NCBI GenBank assembly: GCA_019751875.1
Contig: JAIEMV010000001.1
Location: 337,991-401,990 of the forward strand
Length of the DNA: 64,000 bases
Direction of reading: 5' to 3'
Origin: Hyphomicrobium sp.
GTDB lineage: Bacteria > Pseudomonadota > Alphaproteobacteria > Rhizobiales > Hyphomicrobiaceae
The position numbers and the translations under genes were made by a program. Below, piece after piece: positions 27,058-35,932 of this stretch. Positions within the stretch are counted from its first letter, which is position 1. Every line of letters begins with the position of its first letter. The notes under the pieces are model-generated. The model did not search any database, was not told the origin of the DNA, and was given only the letters and a program-made list of their open reading frames with translations.

Positions 27058-27567
27058 TTAGTGCTGGTTGTGTCCAGAGTGGTCTTCGTGTCCTGGTTGT
27101 TGATCCAGTCCGTGGGGGCCCTTAGCGCCGACAGGCTCGACGGTGGCGTCGATTTTGACCTCGCCCGCCTTCTCGAACACAAGCGTTATCGGCAACAGAT
27201 CACCTTCCTTAAGCGGCGCCTTCAGGTCAAATAGCATGATGTGATCGCCGGACGGCTTAAGGACGGCGCTCCCGCCCGCCGGAATACCCAACTTTTCGAT
27301 TTTGCGCATCTTCATGACGCCGTCATTCATCGTGTGCGTGTGGATCTCGACGCTGCCGGCGGCAGGCGATGAAGCTGCAACGAGGGTATCTGCATCCTTG
27401 GCCGTGATCTCGACGTAGGCAGCGCCCACAGTGGCACCGGCCGGCGTCGCGCGGGCCCATGGATGGGCCACGGTGACACCACCTGCTTCGTACTCGTGCG
27501 CAAGTCCGAGGCCGGGGCTCAGAAAAAATAGAAAGGCGGCTGCGATCGAGGCCTTGTAACGGATCAT
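27058..27567 (-). CDS. periplasmic copper chaperone PCu(A)C
   Basis: 169-residue periplasmic Cu(I) chaperone that helps load copper into cytochrome oxidase. Signal peptide 1-23 ends GLAHEYEAGG. The domain shows HPWARATPAG, then the metal-site region with HTHTMNDGVMKMR and the later GDHIMLF (His-x-Met), the family pattern H-x(n)-M-x(21)-H-x-M. A His-rich tail (GHEDHSGHNQH) adds further copper ligands. It stands alone between the symporter operon and coaBC. Confidence 0.9.
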   Translation of the reverse strand: MIRYKASIAAAFLFFLSPGLGLAHEYEAGGVTVAHPWARATPAGATVGAAYVEITAKDADTLVAASSPAAGSVEIHTHTMNDGVMKMRKIEKLGIPAGGSAVLKPSGDHIMLFDLKAPLKEGDLLPITLVFEKAGEVKIDATVEPVGAKGPHGLDQQPGHEDHSGHNQH

Positions 27568-27740
27568 GGGATAACTCTCTCTCTCCGCGTTCGAGGGATG
27601 GAAGGCTTAGCTAGTGCACCGGCTCCCGCCGTACAACCGGCAGATACGGGTGGGTCACGGGTTTAACCCATACGCCAGCCGGCCATGGTATGAGGCGGCA
27701 TCTGGGGGTTGTGGCCCCGCTTAGATTAACCAAGGTGTCA

Positions 27741-28991
27741 GTGCGCAGGATGGCCGTGGCGCGACGGGTTCTCCTCATTATCGGTGGCGGCATCGCGGCT
27801 TATAAGAGCCTCGACCTGATCCGCCGTCTGCGCGAGCGTGGCGCCGCCGTGCGCGTCGTCCTCACGCGCGCGGCGCAGGAGTTCGTGACACCGTTGTCTG
27901 CCGGCGCGCTTTGCAACGACCGCGTGTTCACAGACCTCTTCGATCTCGATGACGAGCGAGAGATCGGGCACATTCGATTGTCGCGCGATGCCGATCTGGT
28001 CGTCGTGGCACCGGCGACGGCTGACCTCCTGGCGAAAATGGCGACGGGGCAGGCTAACGATCTGGCGACGGCGGTTCTGCTTGCCACCGACAAGCCGGTT
28101 CTGGTGGCTCCCGCTATGAACCCGCGCATGTGGGACCATCCGGCGACGCGGCGGAACGTGCAACAGCTTCTGGCCGACGGTATTGGCTTCGTCGGGCCCA
28201 ATGCCGGGGAGATGGCGGAACGTGGCGAGGCGGGCGTCGGGCGCATGGCGGAAGCCATAGAGATTGCGGACGCTGTCGACCGGTTGCTGACGGGGGAGAC
28301 GGCGGGTGCTCTTGTGGGGCGTCATGTGCTGGTGACAAGCGGTCCGACGCACGAGCCGATCGACCCCGTTCGCTATATCGCCAACCGTTCGTCGGGCAAG
28401 CAAGGTCATGCGATTGCGGCCGCGGCGGCGGCTCTCGGGGCGCGGGTTACGCTCATCTCCGGTCCGGTGACGCTCAGCGATCCGGCCGGGGTGCAGGTCG
28501 TGAAGGTCGAGACCGCCGCACAGATGTTTGCCGCTGTGAACGAGGCATTGCCGGCGGATCTGGCGATTTTTGCTGCGGCAGTGGCGGATTGGCGCGTGGC
28601 TTCGGCGGCCGATCAGAAGATCAAAAAGTCAAAAGGCGGAAGCCCGCCGGCGCTTGCGCTTGCGGAAAATACCGACATTCTGAGAACGATCGCGAAGCTG
28701 GGACCGCGGCGACCGTTGCTCGTCATCGGTTTTGCGGCCGAGACGGAGGCCGTGATTGAGCATGCGCAAAAGAAGCGCAAGGACAAGGGTGCGGACTGGA
28801 TCGTCGCTAACGATGTTTCGCCTCAGACCGGCACTTTCGGCGGCGATCGCAATACCGTGCATCTGGTCACGGCCGACGGCGTGACGAGCTGGGAGCCCCA
28901 GTCGAAAGACGCGGTGGCTCGCCTTCTTGTGCAACAGGCGGCCGATTGGCTCGCCGCTCATAAGGTCAATGTCAGACATGGCCAAGGATAA
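27741..28991 (+). CDS. coaBC: bifunctional phosphopantothenoylcysteine decarboxylase / phosphopantothenate-cysteine ligase
   Basis: 416-residue flavoprotein that carries out two steps of coenzyme A synthesis. The CoaC half (1-185) has [16 protein letters not shown], the [18 protein letters not shown] loop and the [16 protein letters not shown] motif. The CoaB half has [24 protein letters not shown] and the KIKKSK segment. GTG 27741 has AAGG five bases upstream and is preferred over ATG 27750. It overlaps dut by 23 bases; the coaBC-dut order is common in alphaproteobacteria. Confidence 0.95.
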   Translation: MRRMAVARRVLLIIGGGIAAYKSLDLIRRLRERGAAVRVVLTRAAQEFVTPLSAGALCNDRVFTDLFDLDDEREIGHIRLSRDADLVVVAPATADLLAKMATGQANDLATAVLLATDKPVLVAPAMNPRMWDHPATRRNVQQLLADGIGFVGPNAGEMAERGEAGVGRMAEAIEIADAVDRLLTGETAGALVGRHVLVTSGPTHEPIDPVRYIANRSSGKQGHAIAAAAAALGARVTLISGPVTLSDPAGVQVVKVETAAQMFAAVNEALPADLAIFAAAVADWRVASAADQKIKKSKGGSPPALALAENTDILRTIAKLGPRRPLLVIGFAAETEAVIEHAQKKRKDKGADWIVANDVSPQTGTFGGDRNTVHLVTADGVTSWEPQSKDAVARLLVQQAADWLAAHKVNVRHGQG

Positions 28992-29541
28992 AAGCAGCAA
29001 GAAGCGGCTGAAGGTTCGTGTGAAGGTGTTGCCTCATGGCAAGGGTCTGCCGCTGCCGAGTATGCAGTCGGATGGCGCAGCGGGGCTCGATCTCGTAGCG
29101 GCCGTGAACGAGAAAACACCTTTGCGCATTGCGCGCGGGAAATGGGCGCTCGTGCCGACGGGCCTTTCTCTAGAACTGCCCCGCGGGGTGGAAGCGCAGG
29201 TGCGGCCGCGCTCAGGTCTGGCGATGAAGCATGGCGTGACCGTGCTCAACAGCCCAGGCACGATCGACAGTGATTACCGAGGTGAGGTGCAGGTGCTGCT
29301 CGTCAATCTCGGGGAGCGGCCGTTTCTCGTGAAGCGGGGCGAACGGATCGCCCAGATGGTGGTGGCAGCGCATGCCGACGTGAAGATCAAGCCTGTCGAG
29401 GATCTGTCGGACACGCGGCGCGGGTCCGGCGGTTTCGGTTCGACCGGCAAGGCGACTTCGGTAGCGGGACCGGCAAAAAAGAAGGCCGTACCCAAAAAGG
29501 CAAGCCGCACGCGGACTTCTAAGCAGAGAAAGCGCGCTTGA
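28969..29541 (+). CDS. dut: dUTP diphosphatase with basic C-terminal tail
   Basis: 190-residue trimeric dUTPase that hydrolyses dUTP to dUMP. All five family motifs are present: [37 protein letters not shown] and [10 protein letters not shown]. About 30 extra residues follow the last motif, of which 12 are Lys or Arg (for example [10 protein letters not shown] and SKQRKRA). That is unlike the usual enzyme, which ends soon after motif 5. ATG 28969 is used, with AAGG just upstream; ATG 28978 is the alternative. The gene overlaps coaBC. Confidence 0.95.
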   Translation: MSDMAKDKSSKKRLKVRVKVLPHGKGLPLPSMQSDGAAGLDLVAAVNEKTPLRIARGKWALVPTGLSLELPRGVEAQVRPRSGLAMKHGVTVLNSPGTIDSDYRGEVQVLLVNLGERPFLVKRGERIAQMVVAAHADVKIKPVEDLSDTRRGSGGFGSTGKATSVAGPAKKKAVPKKASRTRTSKQRKRA

Positions 29542-29676
29542 AGCGAGCGGTTTGCGGTGTTTTCGCGAATGCGGAAACGAAAAACCTGGATGACCTCGTT
29601 GCAGGGCTGATGCCGGGAGGCTATTGCCACCCCATATCACTGAGTTCAATTGGATAACAGAAGGCTAGGCGCGCCC

Positions 29677-30678
29677 ATGACTGAGGTTCCGGAGATCAAG
29701 ACGCTTTCCGCCACCAATTCCTGGGGCAGGGGACGCGTTTACGAGAACATCACCGAGACGATCGGGCATACGCCGCTTGTTCGGCTCGGCAAGATCGCCA
29801 AGCAAGCCGGGGCTCGGGCCGACATTCTGCTCAAGCTGGAGTTCTTCAATCCGCTTTCGAGCGTCAAGGACCGCATCGGCGTATCGATGATCGATGTGCT
29901 GGAAACGGAAGGCAAGATCACGCCGGGCAAGAGCACACTCGTTGAGCCAACGTCTGGAAATACCGGCATCGGGCTTGCTTTCGTGGCGGCGGCGCGGGGC
30001 TACCGGCTCATTCTTGTGATGCCGGAATCAATGTCGATCGAACGGCGGAAGATCCTTGCGCACCTGGGAGCCGAGCTTGAGCTGACACCGGCTGCGGGCG
30101 GCATGCCAGCAGCCATCGCTCGGGCGGCGGCACTTGTGGCGAGTACGCCCGGTGCCGTTCAGCCGAGCCAATTCGAGAATCCGGCGAACCCCGCCGTGCA
30201 TGAGCGGACGACGGCGGAAGAGATCTGGAACGACACGCAGGGCAACGTCGACGTGTTGGTCGTCGGTGTCGGTACCGGTGGCACGTTGACGGGCTGCGGG
30301 CGGGTGTTGAAGGCCCGCAAGCCGGGGCTTAAGGTAATTGCGGTCGAGCCGGCCGGCAGTCCTGTTCTTTCGGGCGGCAACCGAGGTCCGCACAAAATTC
30401 AAGGAATCGGCGCTGGGTTCGTTCCGGAGGTGCTCGATACGTCACTCATCGATGAGATCGTGACGGTTTCGAACGAGCAGGCGTTCGAGATCTCGCGGCT
30501 CGTTTCGAAGACCGAAGGCATCCCGGGTGGAATCTCGACAGGTGCCAATGTGGCGGCGGCGATCTCGGTTGCCACGCGCGAGAACATGACGGGCAAGACG
30601 GTGGTGACGTTCGCGCCGTCGTGCGCCGAGCGCTACTACACCAGCGAACTGTTTCTCGATCCGACAGCTAAGAGCTGA
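29677..30678 (+). CDS. cysK: cysteine synthase A (O-acetylserine sulfhydrylase)
   Basis: 333-residue PLP enzyme that forms cysteine from O-acetylserine and sulfide. The PLP lysine is Lys64 in NPLSSVKDRIG, the substrate loop is TSGNTGIG, and GTGGTLTG binds the PLP phosphate. Length and motifs fit CysK. ATG 29677 is chosen; GAAGG lies 12 bases upstream, and a TTG at 29650 is less likely. A strong terminator follows. Confidence 0.94.
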   Translation: MTEVPEIKTLSATNSWGRGRVYENITETIGHTPLVRLGKIAKQAGARADILLKLEFFNPLSSVKDRIGVSMIDVLETEGKITPGKSTLVEPTSGNTGIGLAFVAAARGYRLILVMPESMSIERRKILAHLGAELELTPAAGGMPAAIARAAALVASTPGAVQPSQFENPANPAVHERTTAEEIWNDTQGNVDVLVVGVGTGGTLTGCGRVLKARKPGLKVIAVEPAGSPVLSGGNRGPHKIQGIGAGFVPEVLDTSLIDEIVTVSNEQAFEISRLVSKTEGIPGGISTGANVAAAISVATRENMTGKTVVTFAPSCAERYYTSELFLDPTAKS

Positions 30679-30700
30679 ACTCAAGGCAAAACAACTAAAG

Positions 30701-30729
30701 AAGGGCGCCGGCTGATCCGGCGCCCTTTT
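30701..30729 (+). terminator. intrinsic terminator after cysK
   Basis: GGGCGCCGG (30703-30711), loop CTGAT, CCGGCGCCC (30717-30725), then TTTT. Flanking AA/TT pairs extend the stem. The A-rich 5' side means it may also work for the convergent permease gene. Confidence 0.85.
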
Positions 30730-30749
30730 CGATTGCAAGGCTGTACGGC

Positions 30750-32240
30750 TCAGTGCGTGACGTACTCCTTCTCGCCCCTGGTCAACGCGAACTCTTCCTC
30801 CGGTGAGAGGATCAGTTTGTGGCGGCCGATCAAGGCGAAGTAGATAATGCCAATTGCGAACCATGCGGCAACAAACAGGATGCCTTGGATGTAGACCGGG
30901 TCCTGCAGCTGCATGTAGATCGTGACGAGTGCAATGATGACCGTGAGTGCGGCGCCGGGTATGCCAAGCGGGCTCCGATAGGGACGATCCATATGCGCAA
31001 ACTTCTGGCGCAGTTGGATGTAGGTCAGCCCCTGCATCACGTAGGAGAACATGGCGCCGAAGACAGCCATGTTAAGCAGCGTGCCACCGATCACCTTCGC
31101 GCCTTGGTCGGCGCCTACCGAATACCAGACAGCGAGCATGACACCGAGGCCGATGATGGCGCCAGCAATGAGGGCGACATGCGGTGTCTTGCGCGTGCCG
31201 TGCGTGAGGGACAGGAAGCGCGGGAAGTAGCCGGCTCGTGACAGCGAGTAGATCTGCCGGCCGTAAGCGTAAATGATGGTGTGGAAGCTGGCGACAAGGC
31301 CCGTAACTGCGACCAGAGCGAGAATGTTGGCCAATTCCGAACCGAAGATGGCGCGGAAGCCATCGAGCAACGGCTCACCCGATGCACCGAGCTTCTGTGA
31401 GCCCACGCCCGCAACCGAAGGATTGAGGAACACCACGAGTGCAGCCGAGAGGATCAGCGTGAAGATGCCAAGGATGATTCCCTTGGGCATGTCGCGCTTG
31501 GGATCGACCGACTCTTCGGCGGCGAGAGGCAGCTGTTCGATCGCCAAGAACAGCCAGACTGCGAACGGCAACGCGGCGAGGACGCCATACATCCCCATGG
31601 GAAGCAGTTCACCGTTGCCTTCCGGCAGTTCGGTGCCGTCGGGGGCGATGTTCAGCGCCCAGCGGTTGAAGTCGATGTGGCCGATGGCGCTGACGTAGAA
31701 GACGGCAAGGCAGGCCAAGGCGAGGAGCGTGATGATGAGTGAAAAGCGGAACGAGAGTTCCACGCCGATGTAATTTAGTAGTACGAAAATCACGTAGCCG
31801 CCGACCCAGAACAGCGGTTGCATTTCCGTAGGCGCACCAAGAATTGCAGCCATGTAACTGCCAATGAAGAACACAATAACCGCGGGGGTGATGACGTATT
31901 CGACATTCTCGGCTAGTCCGGTGAGGAAACCGCCCCAAGGTCCGAATGCTGTACGGGCGAATGAGTAGGCGCCACCCGTGTGAGGCATGGCGGGGCTCAT
32001 CTCCGCCAGCGAGAACGTGAGACCCAGGTACATGATGGCGATGATGCAGGTGGCAAGCGCCATTCCTCCCCAACCGCCTTGCGCAAGCCCTAAGTTCCAG
32101 CCTGAGAAGTGACCCGAGATCACCGCGCCGACGCCGAGCGCCCAAAGAGACCAGACACCAGCGTGACGTTTCAGTCCGCGAGCGGCAAAATACGCATCAT
32201 CGACGCGTTCGTAGGTCACGCCTTGAGTTGAGTGTTCCAT
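30750..32240 (-). CDS. eat: ethanolamine-type permease, APC superfamily
   Basis: 496-residue inner-membrane amino acid/ethanolamine transporter with 12 predicted helices. ATG 32240 has GGGGAAAG upstream; the frame stays open for a further 106 codons without a likely start. The first helix region GVGAVISGHFSGWNLGLAQGG and the segment AEMSPAMPHTGGAYSFAR are typical of ethanolamine permeases of the 2.A.3.5 group. No ethanolamine ammonia-lyase gene (eutBC) is nearby, so substrate assignment rests on resemblance only. Other APC substrates are possible. Confidence 0.8.
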   Translation of the reverse strand: MEHSTQGVTYERVDDAYFAARGLKRHAGVWSLWALGVGAVISGHFSGWNLGLAQGGWGGMALATCIIAIMYLGLTFSLAEMSPAMPHTGGAYSFARTAFGPWGGFLTGLAENVEYVITPAVIVFFIGSYMAAILGAPTEMQPLFWVGGYVIFVLLNYIGVELSFRFSLIITLLALACLAVFYVSAIGHIDFNRWALNIAPDGTELPEGNGELLPMGMYGVLAALPFAVWLFLAIEQLPLAAEESVDPKRDMPKGIILGIFTLILSAALVVFLNPSVAGVGSQKLGASGEPLLDGFRAIFGSELANILALVAVTGLVASFHTIIYAYGRQIYSLSRAGYFPRFLSLTHGTRKTPHVALIAGAIIGLGVMLAVWYSVGADQGAKVIGGTLLNMAVFGAMFSYVMQGLTYIQLRQKFAHMDRPYRSPLGIPGAALTVIIALVTIYMQLQDPVYIQGILFVAAWFAIGIIYFALIGRHKLILSPEEEFALTRGEKEYVTH

Positions 32241-32556
32241 TGCTTTCCCCAAAGTTTGCGCCAGCCGGATGTGTCCGGTTCGGACCCGAGGGCCTATCGA
32301 CGTCAAAGCAGCGCCGGGACGGCCGGCAGGGATTGCGAGACACGACGGCAGAGGGCAGACCGCACAACTCAACGGCTCGGCCGGTCGTCCGTTTGAAACC
32401 CGCGCTGGTGGCGCGGGGGACGTATGTGACGCAAGCACCCCGGAGTTGACCGTAGTCGTATTTGCGTAGTTCGTCACGTATGGCAGGATGATGAAAGATG
32501 CTGCGCTTGCGAACGATTTCAGCGTTTTGAGCAGTTGCAACAGGAAGTACTGAGCC
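32241..32556. other. divergent intergenic region, 316 bases
   Basis: Upstream region shared by the permease gene and moeB. I found no inverted repeat of a known regulator, no RNA motif and no credible small gene. CAGGAAG shortly before 32557 is the moeB ribosome-binding site. Confidence 0.4.
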
Positions 32557-33393
32557 ATGCTCTCACCGGAAGAAATCCAGCGCTACAAGCGCCACCTCGT
32601 CTTGAAGGAGATCGGGGGTCAAGGGCAGCAGCGGCTGAAGGCTGCGCGGGTTCTGGTGGTGGGAGCAGGTGGTCTCGGTTCACCTCTCATCCTGTATCTG
32701 GCAGCGGCCGGAGTGGGCACACTTGGCATCATCGACGACGATCAGGTTTCGCTCGACAATCTCCAGCGGCAGGTGGCGCACGATACGGCGCATGTCGGCG
32801 TGGCGAAAGTGGAGAGCGCGCGCGAGACGGTGCAGCGGCTCAATCCGCATGTGAGGGTCGAAACCTACGCCGAACGGCTGACGGCTGCGAACGCGCTCGA
32901 AATCATCGGGCGCTATGACATCGTGGCGGATGGATCAGACAACTTCGCGACGCGGTATCTCGTGTCGGATGCCTGCTATTTCGCAAAGAGGACGCTTGTG
33001 TTTGCCGCGGTCGGGCCCTTCGATGGATACGTGACGGTCTTCAAGCCGCACGAAAAGGGGCCAGATGGCGTCCTCTATCCCAGTTACCGGTGTCTCTTTC
33101 CCGAGGCACCGCCACCGGGGACGGTGGCCAACTGCGCCGAGGTTGGCGTGCTCGGTGCTGTCGTGGGGGTTGTCGGGTCCTTGCAAGCCGTCGAGGTGAT
33201 CAAAGAAATCACAGGAACGGGCGAGACGCTGGCCGGTCACCTGCTGATCTACGATGCGAAGGATGCCCGATTCGAAAAGGTTGCGATCTCTTGGGATCCT
33301 GAAAATGCCCTTTCGGGCACTCGGCCGACCATTACCGATCTTTCGATCCATGGCCGGGAAAATGAGACAGCGATCCGTGTTGCGACACCGTAA
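32557..33393 (+). CDS. moeB: molybdopterin-synthase adenylyltransferase (MoeB/ThiF/HesA family)
   Basis: 278-residue E1-like enzyme that adenylates the C-terminal Gly of MoaD. The nucleotide loop VVGAGGLGSP has GxGGxG at 36-41. DDDQVSLDNLQRQ and DGSDNFATR give the catalytic Asp/Arg region, and NCAEVGVLG is conserved. E. coli MoeB binds zinc through two CxxC pairs. Here CYRC is replaced by SYRC and the C-terminal CEVC is absent, so the zinc site is lost. A ThiF-like role in thiamine or another sulfur pathway cannot be excluded; moaA in the window favours MoeB. It is convergent with fnrL, three bases apart. Confidence 0.88.
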   Translation: MLSPEEIQRYKRHLVLKEIGGQGQQRLKAARVLVVGAGGLGSPLILYLAAAGVGTLGIIDDDQVSLDNLQRQVAHDTAHVGVAKVESARETVQRLNPHVRVETYAERLTAANALEIIGRYDIVADGSDNFATRYLVSDACYFAKRTLVFAAVGPFDGYVTVFKPHEKGPDGVLYPSYRCLFPEAPPPGTVANCAEVGVLGAVVGVVGSLQAVEVIKEITGTGETLAGHLLIYDAKDARFEKVAISWDPENALSGTRPTITDLSIHGRENETAIRVATP

Positions 33394-33396
33394 GTG

Positions 33397-34119
33397 CTAA
33401 TCGCGTTCCTGCTCCATGGCGGCCATTAAGCGGCGCATGTCGAGAATCGAGATCGTGCGGTTGCCTTCGAGCCCGATGATCTTGTCGACCTTCAGCCGTG
33501 AGATCTGGCGACTCACCGTCTCGATCGTCAATCCTAGAAAATCTGCGATCTCGGCGCGCGAAAGGGGCAGGTTGAAACGCGGGCGGTTGGGATCATCGGA
33601 GGCTTTGCAGCCGATGGTTTCCATGCGGCGGGCGACCATCAGAAGGAAACTTGCAACCTTCTCCCCGGCGCTTTTTCGTCCCAGTAGGAGCATCCACTCA
33701 CGCGCGCTGTCGAGTTCATCGAGCGTATGCTGGAAGAGGCGATGCTCGAAGCCATCGATATCTTTGACAAGGCGCTCGAACTTGCCTTTGTCGTACGTGC
33801 ACAGGTGGACGTCGGTGACGGTCTCGGCGGTATAGGGGCTTTGGGCGCGAAACGGACGGCCGAGGAAATCGGATGCGAACTGGAGGCCGACAATCTGCTG
33901 GCGACCGTCGGCCAACGTTTTCGTGAGTTTGACCACGCCTGATACTATATTTGCAAAGTAATGCATTTCGGCGTTGTCGTGCAGGATGACGTGCCCCGGC
34001 GGCAGTAGTTTGTGATGCGCAATGGCGTTGAGACGCTCAATTTCGGCATGTTCAAGAGCGCCGCAGACGGCGCGGTGGCGGACGGAACAGCTCTCGCAGC
34101 GAAGTAAATGCTCAGCCAT
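33397..34119 (-). CDS. fnrL: oxygen-sensing Crp/Fnr-family regulator (FnrL/FnrN type)
   Basis: 240-residue transcription factor. Cys8-x2-Cys11-x7-Cys19 near the N-terminus and Cys107 (VHLCTYDKG) give the four ligands of an oxygen-labile [4Fe-4S] cluster, as in Fnr, FnrL and FnrN and unlike FixK. The effector-like barrel spans 30-150, a dimer helix follows, and the helix-turn-helix LSRAEIADFLGLTIETVSRQISRL ends with the E-x-x-SR recognition pattern that reads TTGAT half-sites. Expected role: activation of genes for microaerobic and anaerobic growth. A matching box lies in its own upstream region and another before the small membrane protein gene at 41.7 kb. Confidence 0.93.
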   Translation of the reverse strand: MAEHLLRCESCSVRHRAVCGALEHAEIERLNAIAHHKLLPPGHVILHDNAEMHYFANIVSGVVKLTKTLADGRQQIVGLQFASDFLGRPFRAQSPYTAETVTDVHLCTYDKGKFERLVKDIDGFEHRLFQHTLDELDSAREWMLLLGRKSAGEKVASFLLMVARRMETIGCKASDDPNRPRFNLPLSRAEIADFLGLTIETVSRQISRLKVDKIIGLEGNRTISILDMRRLMAAMEQERD

Positions 34120-34328
34120 AAAAACCCTCGACGTGTGACGCGCTCAAGCGCGCGACCATTTATTCTCCGAGGCAAATTGTTTGCGCGCCCGGCGGCCACC
34201 GCTCAATCGAGCCCAAGTGCCGCCGGTCTTCCCCAGAGCGCGCCGGGCCCGCGGTGTGCAGCACCCGAATGGAATGTAAACTTCCGCTGACACGAACTTA
34301 TCCGATCGACTCGTTCGCGAAAAGCAAT

Positions 34329-34342
34329 TTGCTTTCGATCAA
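34329..34342. promoter_or_regulatory. candidate FNR/FixK box upstream of fnrL
   Basis: TTGCT-TTCG-ATCAA matches the FNR consensus TTGAT-N4-ATCAA at nine of ten bases. It overlaps a 15-base near-perfect palindrome AAAGCAA-T-TTGCTTT at 34321-34335. It lies 210 bases before the fnrL start, with no other gene facing it. This is far for direct activation unless the leader is long, so autoregulation is possible but not assured. Confidence 0.4.
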
Positions 34343-34374
34343 GGCAAATTCGACGAAGATCGGGCTGACCGAGA

Positions 34375-35166
34375 TCAGATATTCAGAAGACGTGATGCCA
34401 CCTCGGCGAAGCCGAGACCGCCTGGGCGGGCCGTAATCCAAGCAGGCCGCTTTCGCAGGTGGGCGAGGAAGGGCGAAAGGTTAGCGACGCCGACCGTATG
34501 GCGGAAATGCCCGAACATCGGTTCATCATTGGGAGAGTCCCCGACGTACACCACCAGGTCAAGCGAATCGGCTGGCGTCACGGAATACACGTCTTGAAGG
34601 AGACGGAGCGACATCTCCAGTTTGCTGAAATCCCCGATCCACGCATTGACGTGAATGGATGAGACCTTGGCCGTGGCGCCGGCGGCTTCGAATATGCGGA
34701 CGATGTCGGCAATGGTCCCGTCGTCGAGCCTCTCGACGTCCTCGCAGAAATCAACGGCGAGATCGCTGACGCGATAGGGCTGATCGGCGGAAAGCCTCAG
34801 GTTGGGGTAGCTGGCGAGAATGCCGGCATAGATCGTGTCTAGACGTGCTCGGTCTTGCTCTCGTTCGGCGTCCGTGCGCTGGAAGGCCCGGTGCATGATG
34901 CGCGTTTGGCGATCGTAACGGAAATAAAAGGCGCCATTCTCACCCACGACAGCGGAGACTGGAAAGAAGCGAGCGAGAAGATCGCACCATCCGGCCGGGC
35001 GCCCGGTAACGATGATTACATGTTTACCGGCGGCCTCGAGAGCTTCGAGGGCGGCGTAGCTTGCAGCCGGAAGACGGCCGTCCAGTGTGATCGTGTCGTC
35101 AAGATCGGTGAGGATGTAATCCACGTCCGCAAACTCGTTCGGTGGAGCGGAACTGAGCGGCTGCAT
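34375..35166 (-). CDS. HAD-superfamily phosphatase, IIB (Cof/sucrose-phosphatase-like)
   Basis: 263-residue HAD hydrolase. Motif I is LTDLDDT (nucleophile Asp21, acid Asp23), motif II is VTGR near 60, and motif III is VGDSPNDEPMF near 218-228. A cap domain of the IIB type sits between motifs II and III. ATG 35166 is used; the frame is open upstream but would run into the next gene. It lies 35 bases downstream of two CDP-alcohol phosphatidyltransferase genes on the same strand. The three could make and then dephosphorylate a phospho-headgroup product. A sugar-phosphate substrate is typical of IIB members. Exact substrate is unknown. Confidence 0.8.
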   Translation of the reverse strand: MQPLSSAPPNEFADVDYILTDLDDTITLDGRLPAASYAALEALEAAGKHVIIVTGRPAGWCDLLARFFPVSAVVGENGAFYFRYDRQTRIMHRAFQRTDAEREQDRARLDTIYAGILASYPNLRLSADQPYRVSDLAVDFCEDVERLDDGTIADIVRIFEAAGATAKVSSIHVNAWIGDFSKLEMSLRLLQDVYSVTPADSLDLVVYVGDSPNDEPMFGHFRHTVGVANLSPFLAHLRKRPAWITARPGGLGFAEVASRLLNI

Positions 35167-35201
35167 GGGAACCCGGAAGTGGAACCGAACCAATTGGGCG
35201 A

Positions 35202-35807
35202 TCAAGGACGCACGAGGCGACCGACTTCGGCAACATAATCTGCTAGCGAATAGACGGAGGCGGCGACCGCCGCAATCAGGAGAATGGTCGGTGCGGGCCC
35301 GTCGATGCGGATATCGCTGCCAAGAAGACCGAGTGCGATCGTGACGATGCCGATTTGAGCCACTGCGTGAACCGCGGTTTTGATCTTTCCTGAGGCGAGG
35401 ACTTTCAAGTCGTGCCCGGACTGGCGTGCGAAGGCGCGCAAGTATGGCACCATGAGATCGCGGGCGTAGATGACGAACAGCATCCAGGCCGCCATCCATC
35501 CCATCGCGAGGAAGGCGAGGAAGACGGACAAGTGATAAACGCTGTCGCAGACCGGATCAGCAAGGCGGCCGATTTCGCTTTCCTGATCGTAGCGGCGGGC
35601 AATTTCACCATCAACGTAGTCGGTCGCCTCGGCGATGATCATCAGCGCGAGTGCCGTCCACAGGGCCCAGGAGGCCTCGGAGAGGATAAGGGTCAGGACC
35701 ACAGGACCCAGAAGGCCGCGAACAAGGCTCAGCATGTTCGGAATCGTGGCAAGCGCATTCGTGGCGCCATTGCCCTCGACACCCGGCCTGTTCGACATCG
35801 TCATCAT
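35202..35807 (-). CDS. CDP-alcohol phosphatidyltransferase family protein (copy 1)
   Basis: 201-residue membrane enzyme. The catalytic signature D-x2-D-G-x2-A-R...G-x3-D-x3-D is present as TDYVDGEIARR and IGRLADPVCD, so it should be active. About five hydrophobic segments follow. Several ATGs cluster at 35807, 35804 and 35798, and the exact start is uncertain. It shares layout and many residues with the next gene upstream, which suggests a duplication. The family transfers a phosphatidyl or similar group from a CDP-linked lipid or alcohol to a second alcohol. The acceptor here is unknown. Confidence 0.82.
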   Translation of the reverse strand: MMTMSNRPGVEGNGATNALATIPNMLSLVRGLLGPVVLTLILSEASWALWTALALMIIAEATDYVDGEIARRYDQESEIGRLADPVCDSVYHLSVFLAFLAMGWMAAWMLFVIYARDLMVPYLRAFARQSGHDLKVLASGKIKTAVHAVAQIGIVTIALGLLGSDIRIDGPAPTILLIAAVAASVYSLADYVAEVGRLVRP

Positions 35808-35932
35808 CGTCCCGTTCGGCTTCAAAGCTCGGACCGCAAGCAGGCTCGGAGATCCTGGTTCTGCCTCAGTTTCCCGGGCTCGGCACCGGGCTTTTCAACC
35901 TAACATTTCCCGCTGCGGAAGAGCCAACACAT

